A program made the position numbers and the translations under genes. From NCBI GenBank assembly GCA_964567745.1, contig CAZMNY010000045.1:1-64000 (forward strand): a stretch of DNA of 64,000 nt. The letters are read 5' to 3'. Under the pieces are notes generated by a model. It made no database searches. It was not told the origin of the DNA and worked only from the letters and a program-made list of their open reading frames with translations. Positions 51,771-61,388 of the stretch are shown in pieces (position 1 is the first letter of the stretch; each line of letters starts with the position of its first letter). Source of the DNA: CAZMNY01 sp964567745. Lineage in GTDB: Bacteria > Planctomycetota > Planctomycetia > Pirellulales > Pirellulaceae.

Positions 51771-52190
51771 GTCGTTCTCACCGTTTGAATTACACGAATA
51801 GTTGCAGACTACGTGAGAGCATTAGCAACGTGAGCGGTTCTGCGTGCGAATTTAGATCTGAAGAGACAAGGCTTACCCAAGTCGCAGCGGCGGGACGCCG
51901 AAGTCGCTCTTGGATCGTGGTGGATAAGAACTGCACTTTCAGTCCGCCGATAGAATTTGCGATCGCGTGCGCATTGTGTCGGAACCAACCACGAGGGTCA
52001 AGCGGCGGGCGATGGTTGCCAAAAAATCATTCGCATGCTCGAAGGCACTCGCTTCGCCAATCGGTTTTCTCGCGGTTTCCGGTCGGCGTCTGCTTGACTT
52101 TCCCGTCGGCGAGAGCTTGAAATGCGGCGAATTGACGGCCCTCGGCTTCGGCGCTACACTGAATGCCTCCATCGCCTATGGAAACGACAC
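51771..52190. other. Divergent intergenic region
   Basis: No convincing gene; the + frame that runs into the DUF309 gene from 52122 lacks an appealing start. Likely promoters for dcd and the DUF309 gene. Confidence 0.4.
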
Positions 52191-52607
52191 ATGGAATCTG
52201 AGCCCCATCCTCTTTACGTCAAGGGGATCGCCTATTTCAACGAATTCGAATTCTACGAGGCGCACGATATCTGGGAGGAGCTGTGGTCCGAATACCAAGG
52301 GCCCTCGCGAGCTTTCTATCAAGGTCTGATTCAGGTCGCCGTCTGCCTGCACCATTTCAACAATGGAAACACTCGCGGTGCCCGGAAGCTCTATCACAGT
52401 TCGCGCAATTATCTCGCTGACTTCCTGCCCACCCACATGGATCTCGATCTGCAGCGGCTGTTCGACGAAATGGAAGTCTGTTGTCGTGAAATTATCGACA
52501 CCGACGAAGAGTACCCAAAAGCCGAATTGCACGCCGACCTAATCCCCATTCTGCAGATGGGGCCGTCGATTGAGCTTCCACCGGTCGTCATCGACGAAGA
52601 AGAATGA
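52191..52607 (+). CDS. DUF309 protein
   Basis: 138 residues from the ATG at 52191. The DUF309 motif is clear: 'F-N-E-F-E-F-Y-E-A-H-D-I-W-E-E-L-W' with its E-x3-H-x3-E core, then 'F-Y-Q-G-L-I-Q-V-A-V-C-L-H-H' and 'L-Y-H-S-S-R-N-Y-L'. The His/Glu arrangement suggests a metal-binding helical bundle; function not established. The tail is acidic. Confidence 0.9.
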   Translation: MESEPHPLYVKGIAYFNEFEFYEAHDIWEELWSEYQGPSRAFYQGLIQVAVCLHHFNNGNTRGARKLYHSSRNYLADFLPTHMDLDLQRLFDEMEVCCREIIDTDEEYPKAELHADLIPILQMGPSIELPPVVIDEEE

Positions 52608-52612
52608 CAGTC

Positions 52613-52668
52613 GGTGCGAGTCGGTAAGCGGTGCGAGTCGGTAAGCGGCGCGAATTGGTAAGCGGCGC
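52613..52668. repeat. Three tandem 17-bp units
   Basis: GGTGCGAGTCGGTAAGC twice exactly, then a diverged GGCGCGAATTGGTAAGC, just after the DUF309 stop. Non-coding. Confidence 0.85.
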
Positions 52669-52845
52669 GTCTTAGCGGACCGCTGTCAGTGCCGATCGCT
52701 ATCGAGCCAGAGCGCTGATAAGGCAGGCTGCACTTCTCTTACAGAGCTGTTCCTTTACCGAGCTGTTACAAAAGCGGCCGGGTGTTCACGGTAAACTTGT
52801 AAAGACCAACGCGTCTGTATCGCGATCGCCGAAAGGAAAATTGAG

Positions 52846-54666
52846 ATGACCAGATTGCCCTATGCGTCTTTGCACGCCGCCCTGTTGCTGCTCGCCCTGA
52901 TTTTGTCCAAGCCGTCCTCAGCGGCTGACAAGCCGAACTCCGCCGAACTGAATCTGACAACGGAAAAAGTGATCGTCTTCAAAGACGGTTATTGCCTCGT
53001 CCTCAAACGCGGCGTTGCGACCACGGATGAGAATGGCGAGATTTTTACGACCGAAGTGCCAGACGCCGCCGCGTTGGGATCATTTTGGGCGGTCCCCAAG
53101 AAGGGCCGCATGATCAGCATGGTCGCCGGCTGGTCCGAAAAAACAGACGAGGAGGCCGAGGACGTACGCTGCGCGCAGACGCTGGAAGTCTTGGTCGCGA
53201 ATCGAGGAAAATCGTGCACGTTGCAGCTCAAGGATGTCAAGCTGAGCGGAGTCATCGAGACCGTGCTGTCCCGCGAAACTTCCGCTCCGATTGCCGAATC
53301 TCACCGGAGCACACTGGATGCCGAGCTGTTCCGCGCGTTGTCGCGTTCGAGCGTCTCATCCGTGCCGCCAGATGCGACAGCAGCTCCTCGCGTTAGCGGA
53401 GTGAGTGGACACTATTTCGTTTTGCGGAACGATAACGGCGATACGCTGATCAACGTGTCCGAGATTCGTCAGCTTACGATCCCTAACATGAAGACGACGA
53501 TCGAGCGGCGGATCACTCGAACGACGAAATCCAAGCGTTTGAGATTTCGCTTCGAAAAGCCGAGCCAGAAGCAAGAGATCTTGATCAGCTATTTCCGTCC
53601 AGGCGTCCGCTGGATTCCATCGTATCGAATTGATCTCGCCGGCAACGAGGGCAAAAAGACGAAGATGGCGGAAATCTCGATGCAAGCCGAGATCATCAAC
53701 GAAGCGGAAGACTTGATCGACACGCCGATTGATATCGTCGTCGGCGTGCCCAACTTTCGATTCAGAAACGTAACGAGTCCGTTCACGCTGGAGAAGGTGC
53801 TTCGCAACGCATTGCAACAAGCGGCGCCGCAATTGATGGGGCAATTTCGCAACAGCATGTCCAACGCCATGTTCAGCCAGCGGGCAGGAGAGTTTAGCCG
53901 TCCTGGCCCGCATCCCGGTGCTGGCGTCGAAGTGGCCGGTGTTGACTTGCCGCCAGAACTGAGCGCCGGCGGCGGTCACGATTTGTTCGTTTACAATCTT
54001 CCCGCGCTGAGACTTCGCAAAGGGGAACGAGCGGCGGTGCCGATTTTCACGAGCACGGCGCCCTACCGAGACGTGCACACTTGGGACTTGCACTACACTC
54101 GCGCCGACGTCGCCACCAGTCCCAGCGGCTCCGGCATTCAGTCTCCGCTAACACTGTCCGAAAATAAAATCTGGCGACAGATTGAACTCACCAACAATAC
54201 GAATGTGCCTTGGACAACCGGCGCCGCCATGATTATGGATGGCCAACAGCCGCTCGCCCAAGAGTTGCTCACCTACACCTCGCCAAAAGACTATTGTCGA
54301 GTGCCCGTGACAGTGGCGATCGATGTTCGAGGGAGTCACGAGGAAGCCGAGTTCGATCGACAACTCAAGGCGCTTCGCTGGAGCGGCTATGACTACGCCA
54401 AGATCCAGGAGCGCACGAAGCTGTCGGTCAAGAATCACAAGTCCGAACCGATCGCGCTCGAGATCACTCTTCGATTTGGCGGACGAGCGACCGAGGCGAC
54501 TCACGATGGCGACATCATACTCTCGCCATACAAGTCTCAAGATTGGCGAAACTACCGAGGAGCTCCGGCCGTCAACAACAGCTCCACCGTGATCTGGAAG
54601 ACGCAAGTGAAAGCCGGCGAGCGGTTCGAGCCGTCGGTCGAGTCGATGTTTTACACTCGGCAGTAG
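52846..54666 (+). CDS. Secreted DUF4139-type protein
   Basis: 606 residues with a signal peptide (residues 1-27, ending S-S-A-A-D). 'I-V-F-K-D-G-Y-C-L-V' starts a beta-rich region; 'Y-F-R-P-G-V-R-W-I-P-S-Y-R-I-D' and 'E-I-I-N-E-A-E-D-L-I-D-T-P-I-D-I-V-V-G' are typical of DUF4139 (mucoidy inhibitor-like) proteins. An extra low-complexity segment (Gly/Pro/Ala-rich) lies at about residues 350-375. Probably a surface or periplasmic beta-rich protein; function unknown. Confidence 0.85.
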   Translation: MTRLPYASLHAALLLLALILSKPSSAADKPNSAELNLTTEKVIVFKDGYCLVLKRGVATTDENGEIFTTEVPDAAALGSFWAVPKKGRMISMVAGWSEKTDEEAEDVRCAQTLEVLVANRGKSCTLQLKDVKLSGVIETVLSRETSAPIAESHRSTLDAELFRALSRSSVSSVPPDATAAPRVSGVSGHYFVLRNDNGDTLINVSEIRQLTIPNMKTTIERRITRTTKSKRLRFRFEKPSQKQEILISYFRPGVRWIPSYRIDLAGNEGKKTKMAEISMQAEIINEAEDLIDTPIDIVVGVPNFRFRNVTSPFTLEKVLRNALQQAAPQLMGQFRNSMSNAMFSQRAGEFSRPGPHPGAGVEVAGVDLPPELSAGGGHDLFVYNLPALRLRKGERAAVPIFTSTAPYRDVHTWDLHYTRADVATSPSGSGIQSPLTLSENKIWRQIELTNNTNVPWTTGAAMIMDGQQPLAQELLTYTSPKDYCRVPVTVAIDVRGSHEEAEFDRQLKALRWSGYDYAKIQERTKLSVKNHKSEPIALEITLRFGGRATEATHDGDIILSPYKSQDWRNYRGAPAVNNSSTVIWKTQVKAGERFEPSVESMFYTRQ

Positions 54667-54829
54667 ACGGCGGTGCGCCTGATTCGCGGCACGTCGCGAG
54701 CCCGCTCGCCTCGTGTCGCCGTTTGGCATCGCAGGCTGCATAACCGACATAGGCTGATTCTGGCGGCGCCGACTGGCTGGCTGGACTATCATGGAGCGTA
54801 GTCTTGTCCGCTGGTTCTACAGGTTGAGC

Positions 54830-55531
54830 ATGTCGCCGATTTCGTCTCATTTCGAATTGCCAGCGAACTTCACGGGCCGAGTGAAAGTGTTTCCGCTGCC
54901 GAATCTCGTTTTGTTCCCTTCGGTCATTCAGCCTCTGCACATTTTCGAGCCGCGTTATTGCCAGTTGTTAGAGGATGCGTTAGCCAGTGATGGGCTGATC
55001 GCGATGACGTTGCTGAAGCCTGGGTGGGAGGAGCAGTACGAGGGGACCCCCGAGTTCGAGTCGACGGTGTGCCTCGGGCGTATCGCGGCCCACACGCAAC
55101 AATCGAACGGCCGGTACAACATTTTTCTGCAAGGCGTGTATCGAGCTCAGGTGTCGCGCGAGCTTCCGGCGAAGAAGAGCTATCGCGAAGCCCAAGTCGA
55201 TCTAGTGGAAGATTCCTATCCGTCAGCTGGCGCCGCACAGCGCGTCGAAACTCAACGCGAATTGCTTCGTCGCTTTCGTCATCTCGTGCCGGCGTCGAGC
55301 AAGATGAGTGAGCAATTTGAACAGTGCACGAATCAGCCGACTCAGTTGGGGCTGCTGACCGACGTGATTGCGTTCACTGCAAATCTCGATTTTGCCTTGA
55401 AGCAACAGCTGCTGATGGAAACCAACGTCGACCTCAGAGCGGAAACGTTACTGAATTACCTGCGAGATCGCGAGTCGGCGCGAGACGCGCTCGCTCGGCG
55501 CCGTTTTCCTCCCGACTTCAGTGATAACTAG
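54830..55531 (+). CDS. Lon substrate-binding (LON N-terminal) domain protein
   Basis: 233 residues from the ATG at 54830 (an in-frame ATG at 54791 would add 13 Arg-rich residues). The LON N-domain pattern is 'V-F-P-L-P-N-L-V-L-F-P' with 'L-H-I-F-E-P-R-Y' and 'G-x-I-A'. It lacks the Lon ATPase and protease. Stand-alone LON-domain proteins may act as peptide-binding adaptors. The C-terminal helical part ends in a basic 'A-R-R-R-F-P-P' tail. Confidence 0.88.
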   Translation: MSPISSHFELPANFTGRVKVFPLPNLVLFPSVIQPLHIFEPRYCQLLEDALASDGLIAMTLLKPGWEEQYEGTPEFESTVCLGRIAAHTQQSNGRYNIFLQGVYRAQVSRELPAKKSYREAQVDLVEDSYPSAGAAQRVETQRELLRRFRHLVPASSKMSEQFEQCTNQPTQLGLLTDVIAFTANLDFALKQQLLMETNVDLRAETLLNYLRDRESARDALARRRFPPDFSDN

Positions 55532-55578
55532 CGGAGTCTTGTGCTCGCGCTAAGTCGTCAACAAGTCGCGTTCGCCAC

Positions 55579-56091
55579 TCAGAATTCCGCCCGCTCGTTG
55601 GCGCGAAAGACGCTCTCCGTGTTCGGTTGCCGCAATTGCATGAACGCGATGATGCCCAGCGGAATGCCGATGAAGCAACAGCTGGAAAGGCACGGAAACA
55701 TCGAAACGATGGATGCCCCGTAGGCCATGTTGAATCCCTTCTTGCGGATCATCGCGACTGAGCCCACAAGGACGACGCCTTGGCAAATCAAATGAACGAT
55801 GTCGAGTCCGGCACCGATAAAAACACCGATGATCATGCCCTGTTGAGCTTGAGGGTTGTTGCCGAACTGGGGAAGGTTGCCGTTCGCAAAGTTGATGAAG
55901 CGGAAGGCGAGGTCAATTCCCGCCCCGCCCAGTGAGGCCACGGCCAAAATCAACAGCAAGATTCCGACCACGGTCAATCCGCCCAATTCGCCGCTGGGCG
56001 CTGCACCGGCGGACAGCGGGTCAACCGTCTTGGGCGTCTGATAGGGGTTGTCTGCGAAGGGATCCGAAGGATTGTTATCTGAAAACGACAT
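55579..56091 (-). CDS. Membrane protein with three to four TM segments
   Basis: 170 residues from the ATG at 56091; the longer frame to 56136 is not protein-like. A polar N-terminus ('N-P-Y-Q-T-P') precedes about four hydrophobic segments, the last pair joined by 'M-A-Y-G-A-S-I-V-S-M-F-P-C-L-S-S-C-C'. It resembles a large group of small planctomycete membrane proteins that start with an N-P-Y-Q/A motif. Function unknown. Confidence 0.78.
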   Translation of the reverse strand: MSFSDNNPSDPFADNPYQTPKTVDPLSAGAAPSGELGGLTVVGILLLILAVASLGGAGIDLAFRFINFANGNLPQFGNNPQAQQGMIIGVFIGAGLDIVHLICQGVVLVGSVAMIRKKGFNMAYGASIVSMFPCLSSCCFIGIPLGIIAFMQLRQPNTESVFRANERAEF

Positions 56092-56465
56092 CGGTCGACT
56101 TGGCTTGCATGGGTTTCTTTGGATGACACCGACCACGATGGGCCAGCACGTCTATCGTAGTCGGGGATCGAGAGACGCAACAAGTATTGGCGTCGAAATT
56201 CCCACGCCATGTCTCATTCCGGCGGCTCATGCTGAGGTTGCCGGTGCGATTCGTGCCGCAGAACATACACGGAAGAGTTCGACGTCATGATGAATTCCCA
56301 CTTCATGGTTGAGAGTCTGTGGTCGAAACTTTGTCTTGGCCACCCTTCTGCTCTACAATTACCGTTTCTAAAGGAGGGCAATTTTAGAGTGACGGGCCGT
56401 TCGCGTTCACACGTCTCTTTCTACGGATGCGCCGGCCAGAGGGGCTCGCTGAAAAAGGAGTTTCG
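56092..56465. other. Intergenic region before the decayed kinase gene
   Basis: A frame is open from 56287 but has no protein-like features. The only clear signal is the AAAAAGGAG site just before 56466. Confidence 0.45.
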
Positions 56466-57872
56466 ATGGCGATTCCTGGTGGCCGCGGAAACGACCATCC
56501 CTGGTTCTTTAAATTTGCCTCGGACGCTTGATTTCTCACCGATCTCGACGGCAGTTTCGTAGACGGAAACCGAGCCTCTGAAGCGATGTTTGAGCATTCC
56601 CGAGCCGAGTTAGTTGGGGAGAGTTTCTTCTCGCTCGATTTGATCGAGTCGTCATGCGCCGCAGACGCGAGAAGCGGACCGCCGAACTGGCCGATCTCAA
56701 CTCGCGGCTAATGGCTTAGATACAGGAACATCGCCGCTCAAAGGAAGAGTTGGTTTCCAACAAAGTTGAATTAAGGAAGGCGCAAGAGGCGGCTCATGTC
56801 GGCACGTTTCGTCTGGCGGCGCCGTCGTGCGAGCCAGTGTCTTGGTCGGAAGAGTGTTATCGCATCGTTGGATTGGACTCCAACTGCCCTCTTCCCAGCC
56901 GTGCCGAGTTCATGTCTCGTGTGGTCGTGCCCGCGCACCGCGAGGAAAGTCGGCGGCTTATGCAGGAATGTGCGAGCGAGGGAACGCCATTCGAATACGA
57001 ATATCGAATCGATCGCCCGGACGGCGAAGCTCGATGGGTCTGCAGCAAGGGAGCGCCGGTTGTCGAGGACGGGTTGTCGAGGACGGGCGAGTCGTTTCGA
57101 TTCGAGGAACGTTCCATGACATCACCGATCGCAAAACGGCTGAACTAAACGAGCGCGAAAGTGAGCAGAAGTTCCGCACGATAGTTGACTCGAAGCATGA
57201 ATGTGTGAAGACTCTGGATCAGGACGGGAGAATTCTCGAAATGAACCCCGCGGTCGTGCTGGAGAGATCCGCGGACGGTTTGCCCCGTGAGATCATGGGG
57301 ATCGCGACGGACATCACCGAGCAAAAACTGGCAAGAGATAAATTGCGGAAGAGCGAACAGCGGTTCCGCTCGATATTCGAACAAGCGGGAATTGCTGTAG
57401 GATTGCTCGAATCGAAGACGGGCCAATTTTTAGCTGTTAACAACAAGTACGCCTCGCTCCTCGGTTATTCGAGCGAGGAAATGACCGAGATGACTTGGAT
57501 GGATGTTACCCATCCGGACGACACCGGCGGCGACGCGGCGAACATGGAACACGTTGTCAGCGGCGAAATTCGCCAGTTTACAATGGAAAAGCGACTGAGT
57601 CACCGAGATGGTTCTGTGAAGTGGATCCCGTCATTAGCGCGACCAATGCCGGCGACGCGTTAGAGAAAGCCGCCAAGCACGCAGCCGAGATTTCGCTCTT
57701 GCTGACCGACGTGACCATGCCTGGCATGAACGGTTTCGAACTCGGCCGAGAAATCAACAACCGGCATCCATCGATGAAGGTCATTTACACCTCCGGCTAC
57801 ACCGCCGATCGAGTCGCTCTGCGCGACGAAAACGACGTCGAGTTTTGGAGAAGGGCAGCTCAAGCACCGTAA
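56466..57872 (+). pseudogene. Decayed PAS-domain hybrid histidine kinase
   Basis: The ATG at 56466 has an excellent AGGAG, but a TGA occurs at 56529-56531 where the PAS family has Trp (before 'F-L-T-D-L-D-G-S-F-V-D-G-N-R'). A frameshift near 56640-56660 and a TAG at 56717-56719 follow. The next piece gives a PAS/PAC unit ('A-H-V-G-T-F-R-L', 'E-Y-E-Y-R-I-D-R-P-D-G-E-A-R-W-V'). Another shift near 57080 leads to 'H-D-I-T-D-R-K' and 'F-L-A-V-N-N-K-Y-A-S-L-L-G-Y', and then a jump into a response-regulator domain ('L-L-L-T-D-V-T-M-P-G-M-N-G-F-E'). The HisKA and ATPase domains are missing, so signalling is lost. At least four lesions and one large deletion. Confidence 0.85.
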
Positions 57873-57998
57873 TGCTAGACCAAGTCCGCCGAGTGCTCGA
57901 CAACGAATGATGGCTCGAGAAAAATAAGGGGAGCGTCCATTTGGACTGGCAAGGTAGAGCACTGGACGCATTGTGGCCGTAGCCAGAGGAGGTATCGC

Positions 57999-59132
57999 GT
58001 GGACGCGCTCGAGTATGCTCAAAATCTAATTCGGTTCGACTCGACATCGCATCTCTCCAATGCCGAGATTAGTGAGTACGTCGAATCGGTCTTTCACGGT
58101 CTGGGATGCGAAACCGAGCGCGTCGAGTACAACGATGGCGGCGTTGCCAAAGTCTGCGTCGTTGCTCGCAAGGGTGGGAGCGGCGGCGGTTTGGCGTGGT
58201 TCGGGCATACCGACGTTGTTCCTGCGGACGACTGGTCCGTTGCCGAACACGGTCCGTTTGAACCCGTCGTGCGCGACGATCGGCTCTACGGTCGAGGCAG
58301 CACGGATATGAAGGGACCGATGGCGTGCATGCTTGCCGCACTGCATTCGCTTGGCGATGAGGAATTCCAACGTCCGTTTTACATGTCGTGTACTCCGGAT
58401 GAGGAAATCGATCATCGGGGCGCGAAGGAAGTTGTCAAACGATCGAAGTTTTACCGTGAACTAATCGATAACAGAGCCAAGGCCATCGTTGGCGAACCGA
58501 CTCAGCTTGGCGTCGTCTACGCTCATAAAGGCGGCTGCCAAATCGCGGTCACCGCGCACGGCGTCGCAGCTCATTCGAGCACACGCGAGGGCGTAAACGC
58601 CAACATGAAGATGATCCCGTTTTTGGCGGAGCTAAAAATCCTCTGCGACGAGACGGAAACGGATGCTCGTTGGCGTGACGACGAGTTTGAGCCTCCGACG
58701 CCTCGCATCAACATTGGCGTCAACGATCATAACGCGGCAATCAACATCACATCGCCTCGATCCGTCTGCACGATGCTCATTCGGCCGATGCCAAAGACGA
58801 ACGTCGACGAGCTGATTTATCGCGTAGGCAAACTTGCCGAGTCGCATGGGGTTGAATTCGAGTTGCGAGCCAACCATCGCCCGTTTCGTCGCGACCCTTG
58901 CAGTCGCTTCGTGGGGGAGTGTGCCGAGCTATCATCGGGAGCGGCGCCTCGCACCGTTTCCTACGGCACGGAAGCGTGTCAGCTTGGCGAGGTCGAAGAT
59001 CTCGTTGTGCTAGGGCCTGGCGACATCGCTCAAGCCCACAAGAGCGACGAATTCATTTCGCTTGACCAACTCGAACAAGGCCAGCAAATCTATCGCCGCC
59101 TCCTGGAAAACTTTTGCCTGCGGCCGAATTAG
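57999..59132 (+). CDS. M20-family metallopeptidase/deacylase (ArgE/DapE-like)
   Basis: 377 residues, GTG start with GGAGG at good spacing. Zinc-binding motifs: 'G-H-T-D-V-V-P' and 'G-R-G-S-T-D-M-K-G', then catalytic 'T-P-D-E-E-I' Glu pair, 'V-G-E-P-T-Q-L' and a final 'A-H-K-S-D-E' His. The dimerisation domain is between residues about 190 and 300. The family hydrolyses N-acyl amino acids or succinyl-diaminopimelate; the exact substrate cannot be fixed, as no arg or dap genes adjoin. Confidence 0.9.
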   Translation: MDALEYAQNLIRFDSTSHLSNAEISEYVESVFHGLGCETERVEYNDGGVAKVCVVARKGGSGGGLAWFGHTDVVPADDWSVAEHGPFEPVVRDDRLYGRGSTDMKGPMACMLAALHSLGDEEFQRPFYMSCTPDEEIDHRGAKEVVKRSKFYRELIDNRAKAIVGEPTQLGVVYAHKGGCQIAVTAHGVAAHSSTREGVNANMKMIPFLAELKILCDETETDARWRDDEFEPPTPRINIGVNDHNAAINITSPRSVCTMLIRPMPKTNVDELIYRVGKLAESHGVEFELRANHRPFRRDPCSRFVGECAELSSGAAPRTVSYGTEACQLGEVEDLVVLGPGDIAQAHKSDEFISLDQLEQGQQIYRRLLENFCLRPN

Positions 59133-59313
59133 AGCGAATCGGGTTTGCACGATTCTGGCCACGGTTCATATCGGCGCGGTCGTCTCTCGTTCTACTCCAG
59201 CGCCTCGAGCGTTTTTTTCGTGGATGAAGACGTCTAAGGCAACTGCTGATCAATCAACAAAGGCCGAGACAGGCATCTCGACTTTGCGATACGGGTTGAC
59301 TCCCGTCTTGATG

Positions 59314-60048
59314 CTAATTGCGTTCGGCCTCTATTCCAGTGGTCTTCTTTCCATCAAATTTCACGTTTTGAAGTTGGCCAGCCGACTCGTGCCAGATCTG
59401 AAACGTCCACTTGCCGGTTGGCAGTCGCTTGCTCACTAAGTCGCCGTTCGCGTCGGAGACCACCATGTATGGGTGGTCCTTAACGACCACATAACCACCG
59501 TTCTTTGGACGAATCAGATCAACGATTCTTGTGGGCCGCCTTTCCGGCTTGGTCGGGCGGACATCCCGGCTCTCTCCGGCCTTCACGATGCGGCCAAACG
59601 GCAGATTGGTGAAGAACTCGAGTCTGGGGTGAATCTCGAATCGATTTTGATTCTGGATGCGCAATGTTTGCCCGGTGCGCAGGCAGGCAACATGAGGCTC
59701 AAAGACTCCGCCTGAATTCGTCACGGTGATGCGTTCGTTCGCTCGCTTCTCGAATTCGGCGTGAACCGGAACTTGGTTCGCAGCCGTTTGGTGGAGCACC
59801 ACAACGACGTCGCGGATTCTTCGATTCGTCTTGTGTACGACGACCGGCACCGCGACTATGCCTGATGCGGATGCCGCGCCTTCTGTTTCCGGCTTCGATG
59901 GCGATTCGCGTTTTTCCAGAGTGAACCGGATCTTGAGGTCGCCCCATTCGGCCGCGATCGATGACTTCGCGGGGCATGTCAGCGTTGCGAAAACAGCGAG
60001 CAATTGGAAAGCCCGCTTTCGCCAGTTGCGTTCTCGATACCCGGTCAT
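59314..60048 (-). CDS. Secreted cupredoxin-like/methylamine-utilisation-type protein
   Basis: 244 residues. Signal peptide about residues 10-33. The start of the mature part is 'A-E-W-G-D-L-K-I-R-F'; later 'G-G-V-F-E-P-H-V-A-C-L-R-T-G-Q-T-L-R-I-Q-N-Q-N' is the cupredoxin-like 'F-x-P-H-x-x-x-x-x-x-G-x-x-L' segment seen in planctomycete secreted proteins of this type. The C-terminal part contains 'H-P-Y-M-V-V-S-D-A-N-G'. The full set of copper ligands is not obvious, so it may be a non-copper beta-sandwich protein. Confidence 0.72.
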   Translation of the reverse strand: MTGYRERNWRKRAFQLLAVFATLTCPAKSSIAAEWGDLKIRFTLEKRESPSKPETEGAASASGIVAVPVVVHKTNRRIRDVVVVLHQTAANQVPVHAEFEKRANERITVTNSGGVFEPHVACLRTGQTLRIQNQNRFEIHPRLEFFTNLPFGRIVKAGESRDVRPTKPERRPTRIVDLIRPKNGGYVVVKDHPYMVVSDANGDLVSKRLPTGKWTFQIWHESAGQLQNVKFDGKKTTGIEAERN

Positions 60049-60457
60049 CTGAATCCCGCCAAACTTCCATTGTGCCCGTGCGTGCCTAGTGCAGCGTTAC
60101 GCCTTAGTTTTAGGGTGGCGCACCCGATTCGCCGTGGCGGGCGTTGACCAAACGAATTGTCGATCCCAATTCCAAGCTGTAACGCAGCACTAGTGCGGTT
60201 AGTCATGTCCTGCCGCAACCAGACGGTATTCTCAACACCCTAGGACAGGCGTTCTGTATGTGATCATATCGTACGGATCGATGTTCGCCAGAACGTGGAG
60301 CCGCTGCGACCGACTCTGTACATCGCGCCTTGTGATGAGTGCCTAGCAATTAGCAATTCTTCCACGCTGCGGCGCGCAAGGCGTTTTGACGCGATGACGG
60401 CGAGTTCAGGTTAAATTGGAAGAACCATCGCGACGACCGTTGATTCTGGAAGCCCAA
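60049..60457. other. Intergenic region carrying MITE copy C
   Basis: No gene besides the element at 60086-60193. The rest is the likely upstream region of the DUF4405-like gene. Confidence 0.5.
60086..60193. mobile_element. MITE-like element, copy C
   Basis: 108 bp, CTAG to CTAG. The ends CTAGTGCAGCGTTAC and GTAACGCAGCACTAG are 15-bp inverted repeats with one mismatch. The interior is unrelated to copies A and B, so it is a separate subfamily that shares only the termini. Confidence 0.78.
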
Positions 60458-61240
60458 GTGAAATCCAAAGCGTGTGTTAATCTGCTGTTGTTCGTGTCTT
60501 TCGCGCTGGCAAGCCTGCCGCAGGCGACCGGCATCGCCGTTCATGAGTGGCTCAGCGTTTTGGTTCTGCTCCCATTAATGGTGCATCTGCTTAGTGATTG
60601 GCAGTGGATAGCGCGAACGCTGCGCCAATTGTTCGGTCGCCTTCCCAGTGAAAGTCGTTTCAACTTGATATGGGACTCGTTGCTGTTCATTAACGTGGTC
60701 GTCGTGATCGTCAGCGGACTGATGATATCCGAGGCGGTTGTCCCGTTAACGGGTTCGACAGTCGAGATCGATCGATTCTGGACGGTGATACACGACTTTT
60801 CGTCCAACCTCATTCTCGCCATGTTAGGCGTTCACTTGGCGTTGCACTGGGCGTGGATTTCCAATGTAACTCGGCGGCTGCTTTTCCGCCGCGGAAGATG
60901 GGAGCCCGAGCGAACTGAGGAGCAAAGCCTTCGAGAATCGACTTTGTTCGCCAATGCCCCTCGCGTCGTCCTGACTTGGGGCCTGCGCCTGGGCGTTATT
61001 CTCTTGGTTGCCGCCGCAATTACCTCGGTGGTTTGGCCGATACAATTCACACTGTGGGCGGAGACGTTGCGCAATCAAGAGGAGGAACATGAAATGGCGT
61101 CGCTTTCGCCTTCACTTCGGATACTCGCAATTGCATCGAAACAATTGGCGACCGTGCTCGGGCCCGCGTTGATCACTGCCGGAACAGTTCGGCTGATTGC
61201 TCGGCGAAAACGTCGACTGCCCAACTCACTCGATGAATGA
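60458..61240 (+). CDS. DUF4405-like/cytochrome b561-type membrane protein
   Basis: 260 residues from the GTG at 60458, which has GGAAG; a TTG at 60416 is the alternative. About six hydrophobic segments. 'H-E-W-L-S-V-L-V-L-L-P-L-M-V-H-L-L-S-D-W-Q-W' and 'I-H-D-F-S-S-N-L-I-L-A-M-L-G-V-H-L-A-L-H-W-A-W-I' place His residues in neighbouring helices as in heme-binding DUF4405/b561-type proteins. Possibly a quinone- or electron-transfer membrane subunit; no partner gene adjoins. Confidence 0.8.
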   Translation: MKSKACVNLLLFVSFALASLPQATGIAVHEWLSVLVLLPLMVHLLSDWQWIARTLRQLFGRLPSESRFNLIWDSLLFINVVVVIVSGLMISEAVVPLTGSTVEIDRFWTVIHDFSSNLILAMLGVHLALHWAWISNVTRRLLFRRGRWEPERTEEQSLRESTLFANAPRVVLTWGLRLGVILLVAAAITSVVWPIQFTLWAETLRNQEEEHEMASLSPSLRILAIASKQLATVLGPALITAGTVRLIARRKRRLPNSLDE

Positions 61241-61388
61241 TTGACAAGCGCCATTCGACGTCGCTCGCGAAAGCCGATCGACCGCTAACACTTGGCGAAT
61301 GGCAGCCGCTATCCTTATACGAGACCGCCGAGAACGTCGACTTCCCGGCCCCACCTACCGAAACCACTTCGCTCATAAGGATCCCGTA

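Noticed and set aside
50931..51788. A 285-codon + strand frame
   Set aside because: Opposite dcd; no ribosome site or family.
52613..52668. A short CRISPR-like or origin-iteron repeat
   Set aside because: The units are tandem without spacers and only three copies, with no replication gene nearby.
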